From positions 124,001 to 188,000 of the forward strand of contig JAAOOA010000377.1 of NCBI GenBank assembly GCA_012861695.1: a stretch of 64,000 bases of DNA, read 5' to 3'. Each line of letters opens with the position of its first letter. Position 1 is the stretch's first letter. The DNA comes from Trematomus loennbergii. Its lineage: Eukaryota > Chordata > Actinopteri > Perciformes > Nototheniidae. A program made the position numbers and the translations under genes. The notes under the pieces were generated by a model. It saw only the letters and a program-made list of their open reading frames with translations. It made no database searches and was not told the DNA's origin. Shown piece after piece: positions 36,600 to 50,055 of the stretch.

Positions 36600-38582
36600 C
36601 CTCAGCATCTATGTCAACATGCTCAAGCCCTTTTCCTTCCTGGCTGCCGGACCCCGTGCTCCTCTCAGTCCTGTAAGGAATCTCAGATCTCCTTTCATTG
36701 ACGGACCTCCATTTCATTATAATCGCAGAAATGTATATAACGTTTATGACACCTACATGTTTTGTTCAGCAGGATACTCCCCTATATTAACACCACTAGA
36801 TTAAAAAGCTAACGTTAGGCTATAAAGGAACTACAGCACGGTCACATGACTTCACGTCACCACCGCGGCTAATGTGTGTTTAGTTGTGTGTGTTGAGAGA
36901 TAAACTTTGCACAGACCTGTGTTTTATTGTATTTCTGCTCTCTGACATCATGCTGTGCAGTCATTCATGTCAGTGGTTCCTCACAGCCTCGTGCATCCAA
37001 TACTGTGTCAGATTCCCCTCCGGTTGAAATACTCCGTGTCTGATCAATGTGATCAATACAACAGCCTGTCTAACTATCAGCCTGCATTGATCCTCTCAGA
37101 GTTTTTATCAACACACTTTGACCCTCTGCTCTGTTTGTTGGAAGGAACTAAAGTAAAAACATGACATATATAGATATTATTCCTTCATCATGTTTGCAGT
37201 TCTTCATGATTGAGAATGTACTGTATGCATTTAAAGTGTTGATCATCTAGATTTTGAATTATTTTAGCCTTATTTAATTGTACATTTGTATAACTTATAC
37301 ATAATGTAATGTATACACTTTTAATAAATCATGTTAACATTGCTCCGTTGATTCTCCATATGTGTGCTATTGCCTGATTGATACTCATAATAGAAATGGG
37401 TCATTGAAAGTCAAGTCATTACTTTATATTTAGTTTAGGCAAGTTATTTTGATATATTTCATATTTGACGTTAGTAAATAGTCTATCTGTCTGCATGTGA
37501 GGCTCACAACGTTGCGTCATCGTTTGTTGTGATTAAGCCGACATGAAATATGTTGCATTTAAGGGAATTGGTCTGTAAAGTCCTTAAAAAGTCCTTAAAA
37601 AGTCCTTGATTTTGATGAGTATATAGATGTGTGAACACTAATTACTACTGTTTAAAAACTGTGGCTCAAAAATCTCTAGATTTGATCATTTTGAATTGTT
37701 CAAAGCTTATAATTGGGCATTTTAAGCTATTATAAATGCCAAAATCATATCTCGCACTCGTATATAAAAATATAAGGATGGTGTGAGAACAAATTGTTGT
37801 GTCACTGACACACCCCCAGCTCGCCGCGGGTCACGAGCGTGATGATGAATCATCATTTTTTAAGGAAATCGTTTTTATTTTTTATTATAATTACTGTGAA
37901 ATGTATTATGTTTTTGTCATTATTACAACAAATACAAACTTGCAACTGATAACACTGGCAATGATTTTATATTTATGAGACTATTAAAAAAAAGATCATG
38001 CTCCAAATAAGTGGGGTCCAACTCCCACTACACCACTGTTAACGACCTAATCATGCTCCATAATCCAAGTTATTACAAGCAATGTGTATTTTTAAAGAGA
38101 TAAAGACATTTTGAATAACAACCAGTGGCGAACCGTCAGGGCCTTCAAGGTGTTCAGAGAATACCCTTGAACACTCAGATAAAACAAACAAAAAATCGAT
38201 TTAATTATATAAATAAAATGAATAAGAGAAGAGAATCGTATCTGTGTTGTTGATCTGTAATATTACAATCCTTCAACCATGGTATTCTATATCCTTGATA
38301 GAATGCCCTGGCCGTTGCACTGAACGAGAGCGTAAGTTTGGATTGACAGTTTGATCAACCAATCATATATTGATTTGTAGCCAATGGGCGTGTTCTTTCA
38401 GAGTTTCCCTCGGTTCCAGGTTACTCTAGATCAGGGGTACTCAAATACAAATCTTAAAGGTCCAAAAAAAATGTTAATCTGGTGCTACACATTAATAGTT
38501 TCATAAATGTTAAGAGCCCTGAGACATTATCTCGAAAAAAAAACGGTGGGAGGGGTCCAATGGGGGGACCGCCGTGCTTAAG
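36600..38582. other. Intergenic sequence between VWA8 and the nested element cluster
   Basis: Mostly AT-rich with no supported exon. A hAT-like terminus tcaggggtactcaaatac occurs at 38431, but the matching other end is absent. Confidence 0.35.
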
Positions 38583-41413
38583 AGGTTAAATATCTGCCAC
38601 AACATAAGTAACCGGATCAGAGTAACATTAAGTACAGTCCGCGGCACTGTGAGTGCAGACGTCGATGTGTCCCATTATCATTCACATCACATGATATCAC
38701 ATCATAATCATCATATATTTCCTTATTTGAGTCAGCTTCTTGAGCCGTATCTGGCCGTGCAACACTCACAGTGTCACATACTGTATGCAGAAGTATTATT
38801 TTAAGCAACACATTAAGTTGACGAAACACTCGAGTCAAATGTAATTAAAGTCAGATCCACTCGTGTCTTGGACGGGGCAGTGATTTCATAAACCTGTTAA
38901 TGTACGCATTCAAACACTTTTTCTTTTACCAGCTGTATTCACCTTGCAGGTGCAGCTATGTGGCTTTTATCCTGGATAAAGTGTTTAAGTCATGGATGTT
39001 TTAAAGTTTAACTTCTTCATATTTGACTAATATTAAAGTTCACTTTTCATTCAGGAAGTATGACGCTGCTCTGTCAGTACGCTTGTCCATGTTTGTGATT
39101 GGTCGAATGCTCCAAATACCACTACACCTGTTCTGCCCTTACAGCGCGTATCCCTATGCGTAGCTAGACAGTTAGCTAACATTTAAAAGTCCTCCAATAA
39201 AGATGCAAGGTTTTCTTTCTTGACTTTGCTGTTCTTCTTTTACTTTGTAAAACTGTAACAATACAGAAATAAAACACATATAAGTATGCAGGCTTTACAT
39301 AACATATAAGTAGCACTACTGTACAAACGACACACATACTACTATTAAAGGAATTAGCTATCATTAGCATCACTATTAGCTAGAAATAGCACAGATCACC
39401 ATTAGCTAAATTAGCACACATTAAACTAGCTTCAGACCAAAAGTTACACACTTCAAAATTCTGCACATGAATAACTCACAGACAAATAGTCTCCAAGGCT
39501 CAAGCATCACAGACACGAACACAGTTTGCATGACGTCTCTGCTCCATGTGTTGATCTCCGTGCTCCGTTTACAAAGATCCTCGCAAAGCAGCAAGCGCTC
39601 ACTCTGACAAGCCCCCAGCAAACCAACAAAACCAAGGAGCGCTCACTCTGAGCCAAAAAACATGTCCAAACTCTATAAACATAGAAATAGGCAGCACACC
39701 ACCCCTCTCATGTGAATGCGCACCTAACTAGATAGGACACGGCTGGCTTGAGCGATCCACTTGATAACCCGCGTCGTAGGACCGCTTAGCGAGAGCGCGT
39801 ATGCAGGGCCGGCCCTAGACTTTTGGGGGCCCTAAGCGAGCTTTGGCTTGGGGGCCCCCCTCACTCTAGCGCGTTCTCACTTCACACAACACGGAACCAA
39901 CTTTTGTCTTATGATGTTAGCATAAGCACACATATTGTATAAATAAGCATGTAAACACCGTGGACCTAACATCCTCTAGGGGGGTCCTCACCTCCTCTAG
40001 GGGGGTCCGGGGGCATGCTCCCCCGGGAAGATTTTTTTTTAAATATTGAAGTTAAAAGCATCAATCTGGTGCACTTTGAGAGCAAAATTAAGAGATCTAT
40101 GGATACATCTCTCAACACCCATATGAAACAGAACTGTAAACAGATTTTTCTTTATGGATATTTTACAAATCACTCCCCTTTTAAACTGTATTCTTGTTTT
40201 GTCATATAGTATTTCATAACTGTTTTTCATTTATTCTCTCTGGCTGTCCATCTCATAATGTTCACATAAAAACTAGCTGTCAATAGGAATATCATTCAGA
40301 AGAATTATAATTTCATGCAAAAATCTGTCACAAAAAGAGGTTGCACATTTAAATTCAGGTGTTGTTATGGCAACGTCAGTGGCCAAACAGCCACATTTAC
40401 TGCTGCAAATACGTTCAAACATGCTGTCGACACGTAAAGCAGTGGCAACTATGCCACCATTTCAGCTGACTTTTTCTCAGAAATACTGTCACATAACATC
40501 CATATATTTCAGTGCTAGGTTGATGCTTAGCTAAGCTAACTATGAAACACTTTAACTGACAGGACTCAGGATCAACTGTGTACTGTAAGTAGCTTCTAGC
40601 TTCATGTCGAACAGTAAGTCAACATTTCCCAGATAGCTTTCTTTGAAATCACCAGGTAACGCTAAAAAACATTACATTTAGATTGTATGACAAAGTGTTT
40701 ATTTAATATATCTGGCTAGCTATAGCTACTTGCTAACGGTTTAGCTTACCCCCGCGATTCAAAGTAACGTCAACGTAGCTGTAATTTCTCCTGGCTCAAG
40801 TGCTGGCTCTGGGGTTGTTGTGTGAACCACCACTTGAGAATTGTCGTCTTTTTTAAGAACAAATGTTCTTATGTCCATCTTCAAAAACTCTGAGTCTGAG
40901 ACTGACAGTTTATTTTAAACATTGTCACAGCTCACAGGATAGGTACCTGTCAGCCAATAAGACAGATGTTTATTTCCATTCAACTCTCTGGTTGGTCTGG
41001 TGCCTTGCCTCTGTTGCATTCACTGAACACGGGAAATTACAATCCTGCCGTCCTCTCTAGTGTCATGATGAGGTTCAGGTAAAGCACGGTTAATGTATTA
41101 TATGATTGACTCAATGACTTTGAGAGTAGGCAATCTAGGCATATTAACAAAATTAATTAAACATACTTATCACGGCGACGGTGTACTGAGATAAAAAAGG
41201 TGTACTGAGATAAAAAATGTACTGAGATAAAAAAAAAAAATTTTTTTTTTTTTTTTCATTTTTGCTAGGGGGCCCTTAGTGGCTGCGGGGCCCTAAGCGG
41301 CCGCTTATGTCGCTTAATGGGTCGGGCCGGCTCTGCGCGTATGTTTTGGATTAGGCCAACCGCTAACTCAAACATATCCAGGTTATGTTGAACCGGCTTC
41401 GTCGTATAGGCCT
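38583..41413. mobile_element. Related inverted-repeat element, truncated and invaded by a hAT
   Basis: From 38583 this matches the 12600-to-11893 part of the block B element in reverse orientation, ending at ataggcct near 41413. It is split by the hAT at 39804-41335 and by unrelated AT-rich sequence at about 39130-39720. Its left terminus is missing. Confidence 0.55.
39804..41335. mobile_element. 1.5-kb hAT-type element with perfect 8-bp TSD
   Basis: It starts CAGGGCCGGCCC and ends GGGCCGGCTCTG, flanked by cgcgtatg on both sides (39796-39803, 41336-41343). No transposase is encoded. It carries a LINE-derived fragment at about 40029-40110 that resembles 31059-31140, and an A/T homopolymer at 41228-41257. 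Confidence 0.75.
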
Positions 41414-42093
41414 CTGTACTACGAAATCGGATTTTCGCTTAGCGAGCTAACTTCAGGGAAAACTCTGGGTTTCCGGTATTACGACGCTGGTTCTCTTCTT
41501 ACCGGGCTAGATCTCCATGGTAACTTATGCTGAACGGCTAACCTGCTCCGGAGCAGGTTTGGTTCCAGGATAAGAGATCAACTCAGTGAAAGCACCGCCT
41601 GCTGACCAATCAGAGCTCAGTGTGCGGAGTTTAAAGCGATCAAGTCATATTACAGGATAAAGGAATACAGAAAAACTGCCGTTGCAGGAAAGACGGCCGG
41701 CAAAATCAACTGACTGTGTGAACGTGAACATTAATAGAATATCACCTCCCATCTTCAGAGCAATCTGACTAATATAACATTAGCGTTAAGAAAGCTTACT
41801 TAAATATCTGCCACAACATAAGTAACCGGATCAGAGTAACATTAAGTACAGTCCGCGGCACTGTGAGTGCAGACGTCGATGTGAGTGCAGACGTCGATGT
41901 GTCCCATTATCATTCATATCACATCATAATGTATCATATATTTCCATATTTGAGTCAGCTTCTTGAGCCGTATCTGGCCGTGCAACACTCACAGTGTCAC
42001 ATACTGTATGCAGAATTATTATTTTAAGCAACACATTAAGTTGACGAAACACTCGAGTCAAATGTAATTAAAGTCAGATCCACTCGTGTCTTA

Positions 42094-42748
42094 GGTGCTG
42101 TTTACACGGGAACGAAACGAAACGGGTTGTATCCGCTACTTTTCTCTTTCGTATAGCCCGTTCGTTCACACGAGGCCGTAACGGAACCGCAGAAACGGAC
42201 CCCTAAAACGATAACGGGTCCCAAGGTGGATAGACGGAACGCTCTGGGGGGCCAAACGGCTCCGTGTGTACGTCCTATACGATCATTTCCTGATAACGAT
42301 GAAGCCATAGCCCCGCCTCTCCCCACCTCTGCTGCTCACTGCTGTAGCATGGTCAGTAGCTACTGTCAGTAGCTACTGCTACTGCTACTGACCATGCTAC
42401 AGATGTTAGTGCAAAATACAGCTCCTCTACCACAACCATCAGCAACAAGTGGACATGGAGAACTACATGTTGCTAAATCCACCGCGGAGAATAAACAGAA
42501 GGACAACCAGGCAACCATGGCAACCATACTCGGGGGGTCTTCTTTGCTGCTTTTGGTGTATTTTGTGGCGGAAGTACAGCGCCACGTACAGGCCCGGCAT
42601 ATGTACTACAGCGTATCCAGCGGGTCGAGCGGTCTCGTGTGAAGGGACACGTTTATTGAGCCGTTTCCGTGTGAACGGAAGACTTTTTTGATATCGAATT
42701 CGGTTAGTTTGCGTTTCGTTTGCGTTTGCATTCCGTGTGAATGGGGCC
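42094..42748. mobile_element. Nested MITE with TTA target duplication
   Basis: The ends are GGTGCTGTTTACACGGGAACG-like and a complement TTCCGTGTGAATGGGGCC, flanked by TTA (42091-42093, 42749-42751). The uninterrupted host text appears at about 38866 (gtgtcttggacggggc). It fits a non-autonomous PIF/Harbinger element. Confidence 0.6.
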
Positions 42749-42781
42749 TTAGACGGGGCAGTGATATCATAAACCTGTTAA

Positions 42782-43456
42782 TAGGGGCGTTCACACCAAG
42801 TTCTTTTCCACAATAGTTCATGAGAACTCAGTTCATGAGAACTCTTTTAGTTCTGATGAACTAAAGCAGATCGCGTTCACACAGCAATGAGTTCCTGGGG
42901 GTGGATTAGGCAAATGAAGCCGCTGACGTCACTTCTTCTTCTTCTGCTTTGGGTTTACTACAAACAACTTCACGGCCTATACTGCCACCCGAAGTCCCCG
43001 GCCGGAAGTCCCCGGAGTTGGGGACTGGCTTCAGTAGAAGCTGCTGGGACTCCCAGCAGCTTCTACTGAAGCCTTCCGAGTAAATCGCCAGAACGCCGAC
43101 ACCTCCTCATCTCCACCGCTCCCATGTTTTCTTTTGTGTTGCCATAAGTTATACTCTCTGCGTTTGTGCGCTGGGCTAATGCTAATGCTAATAATGCTAA
43201 TGCGAGGATAATAAAATGGTGGCTTCACAAAACCTTTTGGGAGTTTTACGGGGCGTGGTTTGCATTCCGCCCAGCCAATCAGACATATGAACCTTTTTCT
43301 CCCACGAAAGTCCCTGCTCTCTAGCAGGGACTGAAAACGGGGTAAAAATGGTTCTGATGAACTAATTTAGTTCAGGGGGCTTTTTGGTGTGAACGCAAAT
43401 ATATCTGAGTTCTGATGAACTATTGTGGGAAAAGTACTCCGGTCTGAACGCGCCAA
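42782..43456. mobile_element. Nested MITE, relative of the 5463-6151 element, inverted
   Basis: The ends ggggcgttcacaccaagttc and a complement gtctgaacgcgcc enclose sequence matching the block A element in reverse. It contains a perfect 23-base-arm palindrome at 43027-43073. The host text without it is at about 38900 (cctgttaatgtacgc). Confidence 0.6.
43027..43073. repeat. Near-perfect 47-base palindrome in MITE
   Basis: The 23-base arms start ggcttcagtagaagctgctg and are exact complements around a single central base. It could form a hairpin RNA or a cruciform, or simply be the fold-back core of the element. Confidence 0.75.
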
Positions 43457-45151
43457 ATGTACGAATTCAAACACTTTTTCTTTTACCAGCTGTATTCACC
43501 TTGCAGCAACTATGTGGCTTTTATCCTGGATAAAGTGTTTAAGTCATGGATGTTTAAAGTTTAACTTCTTCATATTTGTCTAATATTATAGATTACTTTT
43601 CATTCAGGAAGTATGACGCTGCGCTGTCAGTATGCTTGTCCATGTTTGTGATTGGTCAAATGTTGCTAACCCCGCCCCTTTCATGTGAACGCGCACTCAG
43701 CCGTACAGAGAAACCCTGGCTTGAGTTACCGAGTTGATAACCAGCGTCGTAGGACCGCTTAGCGAGATCGCGTTTGTTTTGGATTAGTTAAGATAACTCA
43801 AAACATATCCAGGTTATGTTGAAACCGGCTGCGTAGTACAGGCCTCTGATGTCTTTAGAAGATAATCACGTTATGTGGATAATAATATTAACATCTAATA
43901 TTAGGTTAGTTTTATTTGTTTTTTTCTCAGAATCTTTAGATTTTCTGAAAAAAATACATAATTATTTGAATTTTGTCATTTCCCCAAAAAGAAATCTGAA
44001 TAATTGTTTTCTCAGAATTGTAAGATTTGGTAAAAAAATACTCAATGTAGCCTTTTTCAAACTTCTGAAAAAAAAAGTAAAAAGTCAAGATTTTGACATC
44101 CAAAAAATAGAAACCCATTTTTTAAGAAAGTGTGAAGCCAAAATGTCCCTAGTGAAGCACACGGGTTAAATGTTAATCTAGAAGTTGTTGAATCACTGAG
44201 TTGAAATATTTGGATAGTAATTAGAATGCTTGCAGCCTGCAGTTTCTCTCACCACCTCCGAGGGTGCATTCTCTCCTCACAGTACATCACCACTGACGTA
44301 TTACATTTTCAAATGTTGTAGAAGGGTAGACAAACGTTTACAATTCAAGGTTTGTATTCAAAACTTTACCGAAGTATATTATATGTTCTATAGATGCATT
44401 CACAGCATTACATCCTGGGGAAACTATTCTTTCAAAACAATATAAAAATGCATTTGTGTGCAATGAGGTAACATGAACACAATGAAATTAAAATGATGTA
44501 TTTATGAAACAACAATGGACTTCACATGATACTAAAACAAATGAATGATTAAAACAGAAATGGGACTCATAGTGGATTCACACTGCACAAACAGCAGTCA
44601 GGCTGCAGGTCATTCAACAGGAACCCCAACACTTTAAGAACAAGCTGCTCACAGAGAGGGCGCTCTCTTGTGGCAGCACATGCTCTAAATATTGAGAGAT
44701 ATATGTAAATAAAACAAAGGATGACACAACATTGTTTTGGCAAATGTGGCAGTGAGTGATTAACACAAGACCATGAACATGAACACACTGAGACGACATG
44801 TTCGACTCAAAACCACTGAGTAAATGGCAATACTGTCTATTCTGATATTATAAAAACAAATCAAACGTTCATACAACCCCCCTGTCCTGGTGAGCTCCCC
44901 TTTATGCTTCCCTGCTCCCCTACACCACCCAGTGTTCAGGAGAATATTACAACAGATTAACAAATAAAACATACAGATAAAATGGCTGCAACAAAGATAA
45001 GATGGCTGATACAAACAACATGTCAGCATAAATGAGTCAAAGTCAACTCCTCTGTTTGTGTTACACAGACAGGGGATCGAAATTCTGTTGCTCACCATCC
45101 CAAAGAATACAAATATATACAAAGAAATATATACATATGTATACATAGTAC

Positions 45152-45624
45152 TAGGGCTGTGCAATTAATCGTATTTTAATCGCAATTAGGATTTTGGCCT
45201 GCCACAATTACGAAAACAACATAATCGGAAAAAAACAATTATTTAGCTTTGCTAGGTTGTGACTGCACTGCAACATATTGATCTAATTAATTTTGGTCTA
45301 ATTTATTTGTATTTATCATATTTTATATGTTTAGTAGCTTGTGGAAGTGCGCTCCAAAATATTTGTTGATCTTGTTTATTGGTATTTATTATTTTGATAT
45401 TATTTATTTAAATGTATCATTTATTTTTGTATTGGTTTCTCAGTTGAATTATACGTTCAGGGAAATCAACAGTTAAAAAGATACTGTTCAAATTATTATT
45501 TGTATTTGTTTTAAAGTTCAGGGATTTTTTCAAAGTCAATGAATAATCGTATTTAATAATTGTGATATCAATTATTGACCCAAATAATCGTGATTATGAT
45601 TTTTGCCATAATCGCACAGCCCTA
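45152..45624. mobile_element. MITE with TAGGGCTGTGC ends in GIMAP block C
   Basis: It starts TAGGGCTGTGCAATTAATCG and ends ATAATCGCACAGCCCTA. It is absent from blocks A (about 2315) and B (about 13225). The AT-rich interior has no ORF. The ends resemble hAT termini, but an exact 8-bp TSD was not convincing. Confidence 0.6.
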
Positions 45625-45789
45625 CATGTACACATACTGTACATTCACACCTTTACACCCACGTATACATGGACACAAATATACTTAAACACATATTTAG
45701 AGGTAATAATACAAATAAGACACAACAGTAAATATATGAAAAAATAGCGGATGAGAGGCCACTCCACCCAGGCACATTAATACTCATAT

Positions 45790-46160
45790 TCCTCGAGGAA
45801 CAGGCCAAGGAGGTGGAGCTGCAGCCATCTTTGATTCTACTTATCAATCCTAAACCAAAATTAAATGATAACTCCTTTGAAAGCCTGGTTCTTCGTCTTA
45901 CAACCTGGAAAAACACTGCATCCATTCAAACTTATGTAGCAAGTAAGATAAGATAACTTACCAAATAAGGTAAGATAAGAATTCCTATCAGAGTTTTCTC
46001 AGGTTTAATGCTTAAAACAGATAAAGCCATTATCGTGGCTGACTTTAATATTAATTTTGACAACGGTAAAAATAGCCTTTCTAATGCACTTAACTCTCTA
46101 TTAAACAAATGTAAAATGTGTGATATTGGGCTATATATTGATTGAACATTTACAATAGCA
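45790..46160 (+). pseudogene. LINE endonuclease fragment in block C
   Basis: This is the counterpart of the block B fragment, retaining text equivalent to KAIIVADFNIN and the upstream Gly-rich segment. It is interrupted by a small rearrangement at about 45940. Confidence 0.55.
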
Positions 46161-46462
46161 GGATTGATTTCATACATTTATTTACTCACTGAAAAGCACA
46201 CCATGTTATAAAGACGCACCATCACCAACTGATCTGTACATTACTGAAGTTATCTGGGGTTGGTTAAACTATTGACTATTAAAAAGTGAAACATTCTACT
46301 TCAGCTGGTTAAAAAACATGATGCATAGAAACAAAACTATGGGATGGATTATAAAAAATACTCACAAAGTGGAAATATCTCAATGAGTGGCCTGATGGAC
46401 CCTGTTGAGAATTATCATCCAGAAATCTGCTGTTCAATGAAGATCATGAGTCAGTGTGAAGA

Positions 46463-49003
46463 TCATTGGATGGTGCAACTGCTCATGAATTTTTCTAAAA
46501 AGCTTCGTTTGTTCAATTTATCTTGTTCCCGTTCCATTTCCATCAAGTGCTTGTGTAGATCAGTGTTTTCTTCAGCTAGTTTTCTGGCCTCCTCTTTATG
46601 TTTCAACTTAATTTCTTCCAGTTTATTTTATATTCTAACTCCATTTTGTGTATCTTCCCCTCCTGTTCTCTTCTCTTTCGTCTTCTTCTTTTCTTAGTTG
46701 TTTATGTTTGTCTTTTCCTGCTCGTACTCTTCTTGCATCCTTTGAAGTCTTGTTTGCTCCTCTTTCGTCTCTTTTCATTTTCTTGTTGTTGTTTGATCCG
46801 AGCTGCTTCTCTCTCTCCCATTTTGCTTTTGCTTTTTATCTCTTTTTGTTCTGCTCTCTTTCTCCGCAAGTTTTTTCTCCCATTCCTCGTTGAATTTCTT
46901 CCTGCCTTTTCTTCTCCTCCTCTTCCATCTCTTCTCCTCATCTCTCCTTCTCTCTCTCGTTCCTTGTTGATATTTTCCTCCATTTCTTGAAGCTGTCTGG
47001 CTCTCTCTGCTCACTTTCGTCTCTCTCTTGTTTCATTCTCATCTTCACTGCTTCCATTTCCTCTTCGTGTTTTCGTTGCAGCTCCTCCCTCTCTCTCTGC
47101 ATTTCTTCTTCCTTCTCCTTCAGGATCTTCTCCACTTCCTTCTTTATGGCCGCCTCGGCCTCTTGAAACATCTCTGAGGTGAAGCAGCTGCCGCCATTTT
47201 CCTTCAGCATTTGTTGGTCTTCTCCATCAGCTCTCTGACTTGCCTGCGGTCGGTCTGATCTTGTTATTGAAGACTTGGTATCTCCCTCCACAGTCATTTA
47301 TCAGTTTTTCCAAGGGTCATCAGATTGTATGTAACTCTCTATTGTTCCACCCTTCAGATCATCTCCTCTGGTGAATATAGGGATGATGAAATCTCCAGAT
47401 CTCTTGCCAAAATTTTTGATCAGTTCCACAGTGTCTTTTTCCTCCTTGGTAAATCGGCCGATCTGCAGCACCAGTAAGAACACATGAGGTCCAGGAGACA
47501 ACAAGCTGATGCATTTCACCATCTCCTCTTGAACTTCATCATTGGACAGTGTTGTGTCAAACAGACCGGGGGTGTCCACCACAGCGACAGGACGTCCGTC
47601 AATCTCTCCTGTTTTTTTCTCGCAAAACTGGTCACTGACTTTGAGCTGGCAGATGATTTAAAATTCTTTGCCCAAAATGGTGTTTCCAGTTGCACTCTTC
47701 CCACTGCCAGTCTTCCCAATCAGCACCATCCTGAGACACTCTCTGTTCTGACTTTCATCAACATCTCCCTCCTGACTTTTCTTTTAACGTCCTGCAGTTC
47801 AGCTTTAAGTCTTCTGTTAGTGTTATCCAGCTCTACAACCTTCTCCATCTGAGCCTTGGTGAACATCTTTGTAAAGCTCCTAGATCCTTTACCTCTCATC
47901 TCTTGCACAGCATCCAACAGCTCTGGGATCTGCTGCTGGTCCTTGATGTTGAGAACAACATGTCTTCCTCCACATCTCTGACGGAGCTCCTGGAGTCCTT
48001 GTTCTCCTTTAGTAAGTTAACAACAGCTGGAGCTGTAGGATCTGACTCCACAGTGGACAGAATCAAGGTGAAGTCGTTGACTCGAGAGCTGAATGTGTTC
48101 TGGAGGGTCTCTAACTCTCCCTTGTCTTCATCAGTGAGGGGACCCACAGGTAGGACCAGGATGAAGGCATGGACGCCTTCAGGATCACAGAGGGAGATAC
48201 ACCTGAATGATTCCTCCATCACTTCCTCCTGAGGTGTTCCACACAAAGCAGGGAGCTCCACCAGGGAAACCCTTCGTCCACACACCTCTCCCTGATGTTT
48301 AACACACTCTGAGGAGTTGGAGACTGAAGGAAGCTCTCTCTGACCTAAAATGGCCTCGGCTGCTGAAGTCTTCCCTGCTCCTTTCCTCCCACAGAACCAG
48401 GTTTAAAGCTGGTTTGATGTGTTCAGACTTTGGTGCCATCATCAAACCTGCATCCTCAAACACATCACAGCTCACATGCTCTCCATTGTTCTCCTTTGCA
48501 GTTTGACCCAAACGTGTTAACAGCTCTGAATGGTCAAGGTTCTGCTCAAATATCTGTATCTACACATTCTGATCATCTTTTAATGGTGGATGTTGCATAA
48601 CATTTTCATTGAAACCTGAACTCCCCTCTTTGGTGGTGAATTAATACCAGTGAATGATCGAATGATTGATCACCAAAGAGTTGCAGGAATCTGCAGAGTC
48701 TCAGTTTGTGTTTCTCAGTGAAGTGCTCAGGCTGTAGAACCAGCAGGAACACATGAGGTCCAGGATCAGAGAGACTCACACAGTCTTTTACATGTTGTGA
48801 AAGTTTCTGTTGGGTGATTTTGGAATGCAGCAGATCTGGGGTGTTGATAAGGACTATTTCTTTTCCTTTTAACTGTCCACTGACTCTCAGACACCGGTCT
48901 GGTTCTTCCTCAGTGTTGAACACAGTGTCTCCCAGTATGAAGTTCCCCACTGAACTCCTCTCAGCCCAGCTGTTCCCCAGCAGAACTACCCTCAGCTCAG
49001 AAA
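46463..49003 (-). CDS. gimap8-like: GIMAP8-like GTPase C, main exon: three AIG1 domains plus coiled coil
   Basis: The domain order matches B. Domain 1 (49000-48600) has [34 protein letters not shown] and the box [19 protein letters not shown] linker includes [20 protein letters not shown]. Domain 2 (48410-47900) has [11 protein letters not shown] and [21 protein letters not shown] linker [20 protein letters not shown] is longer than in B. Domain 3 (47740-47220) has an intact [14 protein letters not shown] run, [13 protein letters not shown] and IFTRGDDL. The coiled coil reaches a TGA at 46465-46463. Frame breaks are spread throughout, including a 2-base loss in the domain 2 P-loop region (about 48391) and small losses in domain 3. 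The main-exon acceptor and the start-exon acceptor are both intact. Confidence 0.8.
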
Positions 49004-49489
49004 CTGAAAAGGAAAACACAGAATTAGAAAAACTACTCTTCAACAAAAAACTAATTGGATAACAATGAATGAAAAGGTAATATATTTTAGTTGAGTAAAT
49101 GTGTCAGCTGTTATCTCAAAACTAGCAAAATCACAGAGAGCTTGCATCATTAATGGAGAAAAAAAAGATGTGTACCCACAATCTAAAAACTGTGATTTTA
49201 GATGTTAATTTACATTAAATAATTTGTACACAGTTCTGTCAAACTTACAGGAAGGTGGCAGTTTTCCATAGCTGCTGCGCCTCGCTTCACAGGTTGCAAA
49301 TCTTCTGACACTAAAATAAATCAGAACATTCACAACATATTTCATGAATACTTGAGGAGGAATGGTTGTTCTTTTTAAATGACTTATGTGTAATATATCA
49401 CAAAACAGCAGATTCACAGAAATGTTACTAAAGTACAAAGGTTATAATTCTTTGTATTAATTATCCTCAATAATGAATTCTGAACTCAC

Positions 49490-49515
49490 CTGTTGATGCT
49501 GTCGCCATAATGTCA
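49490..49515 (-). CDS. gimap8-like: GIMAP8-like C, 26-base start exon
   Basis: The sequence is identical in layout to copy B: acceptor ending TGCAG, TGACATT, ATG at 49508-49506, codons for MATAST, and a GTGAG donor after a single G that completes the first codon of the main exon. Confidence 0.75.
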
Positions 49516-50055
49516 CTGCAGGATAAATCTACTTCAGCTGGAAACCAATGCTTGGTTAAAGAACCTAGAGAGGATATGTAAATGTGTCAGACTCTCAGTT
49601 CATAATATAAATAAAGTCTACTCAAGTGTACTCTTTATATATAAAGTCAATGAATCAAAGTTTGCTGTTAATATGACAAAACAAAACATGTTCTTAACAA
49701 TCTGTAAACAAAAACTATTTTCGAATACTGTGAAACAATGACTTTATGTAAACAACTCTGAACTTGTTTTTATAGCTGTCGTAATGCTTATCAAAAAGGT
49801 TTCAACTTTCTTGTTCACATTCAGTCTGAACTTCAGACTCCAATCTTATCATGTATAGTTATAGAACAATAAAACACATGAATACATTTCTCAGTACCAG
49901 TACATTTCATGGTCGCCCAAAATATATTTTGATTAATTGCAAAATGAATATATTCCTTTAAGCTCTGCTGTATTAATGTGGTGACTTTACAAACAGTGAT
50001 TCTGCTGCAGGCAATCACCTGAGTAGTACATGTACCTGAGGGTTAGTAACAGTCA

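Larger units (their letters stand above)
41413..43850. mobile_element. Second related inverted-repeat element with two nested MITEs
   Basis: It starts at the aggcctctgtactacg end near 41409 and finishes cgtagtacaggcct near 43845. The body matches the block B element and is expanded by the elements at 42094-42748 and 42782-43456. A short duplicated stretch (gtgagtgcagacgtcgat) occurs at 41860-41895. Confidence 0.55.
44215..46462. other. Left arm of GIMAP block C
   Basis: It aligns with 1318-3127 (A) and about 11580-14144 (B). It contains a C-specific 473-bp inverted-repeat element at 45152-45624 and a LINE endonuclease fragment at 45790-46160. Confidence 0.6.

Noticed and set aside
38431..38582. 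Possible hAT element starting caggggtactcaaatac
   Set aside because: Only one terminus is visible; no matching right end or target duplication was found, so it was not listed as an element.
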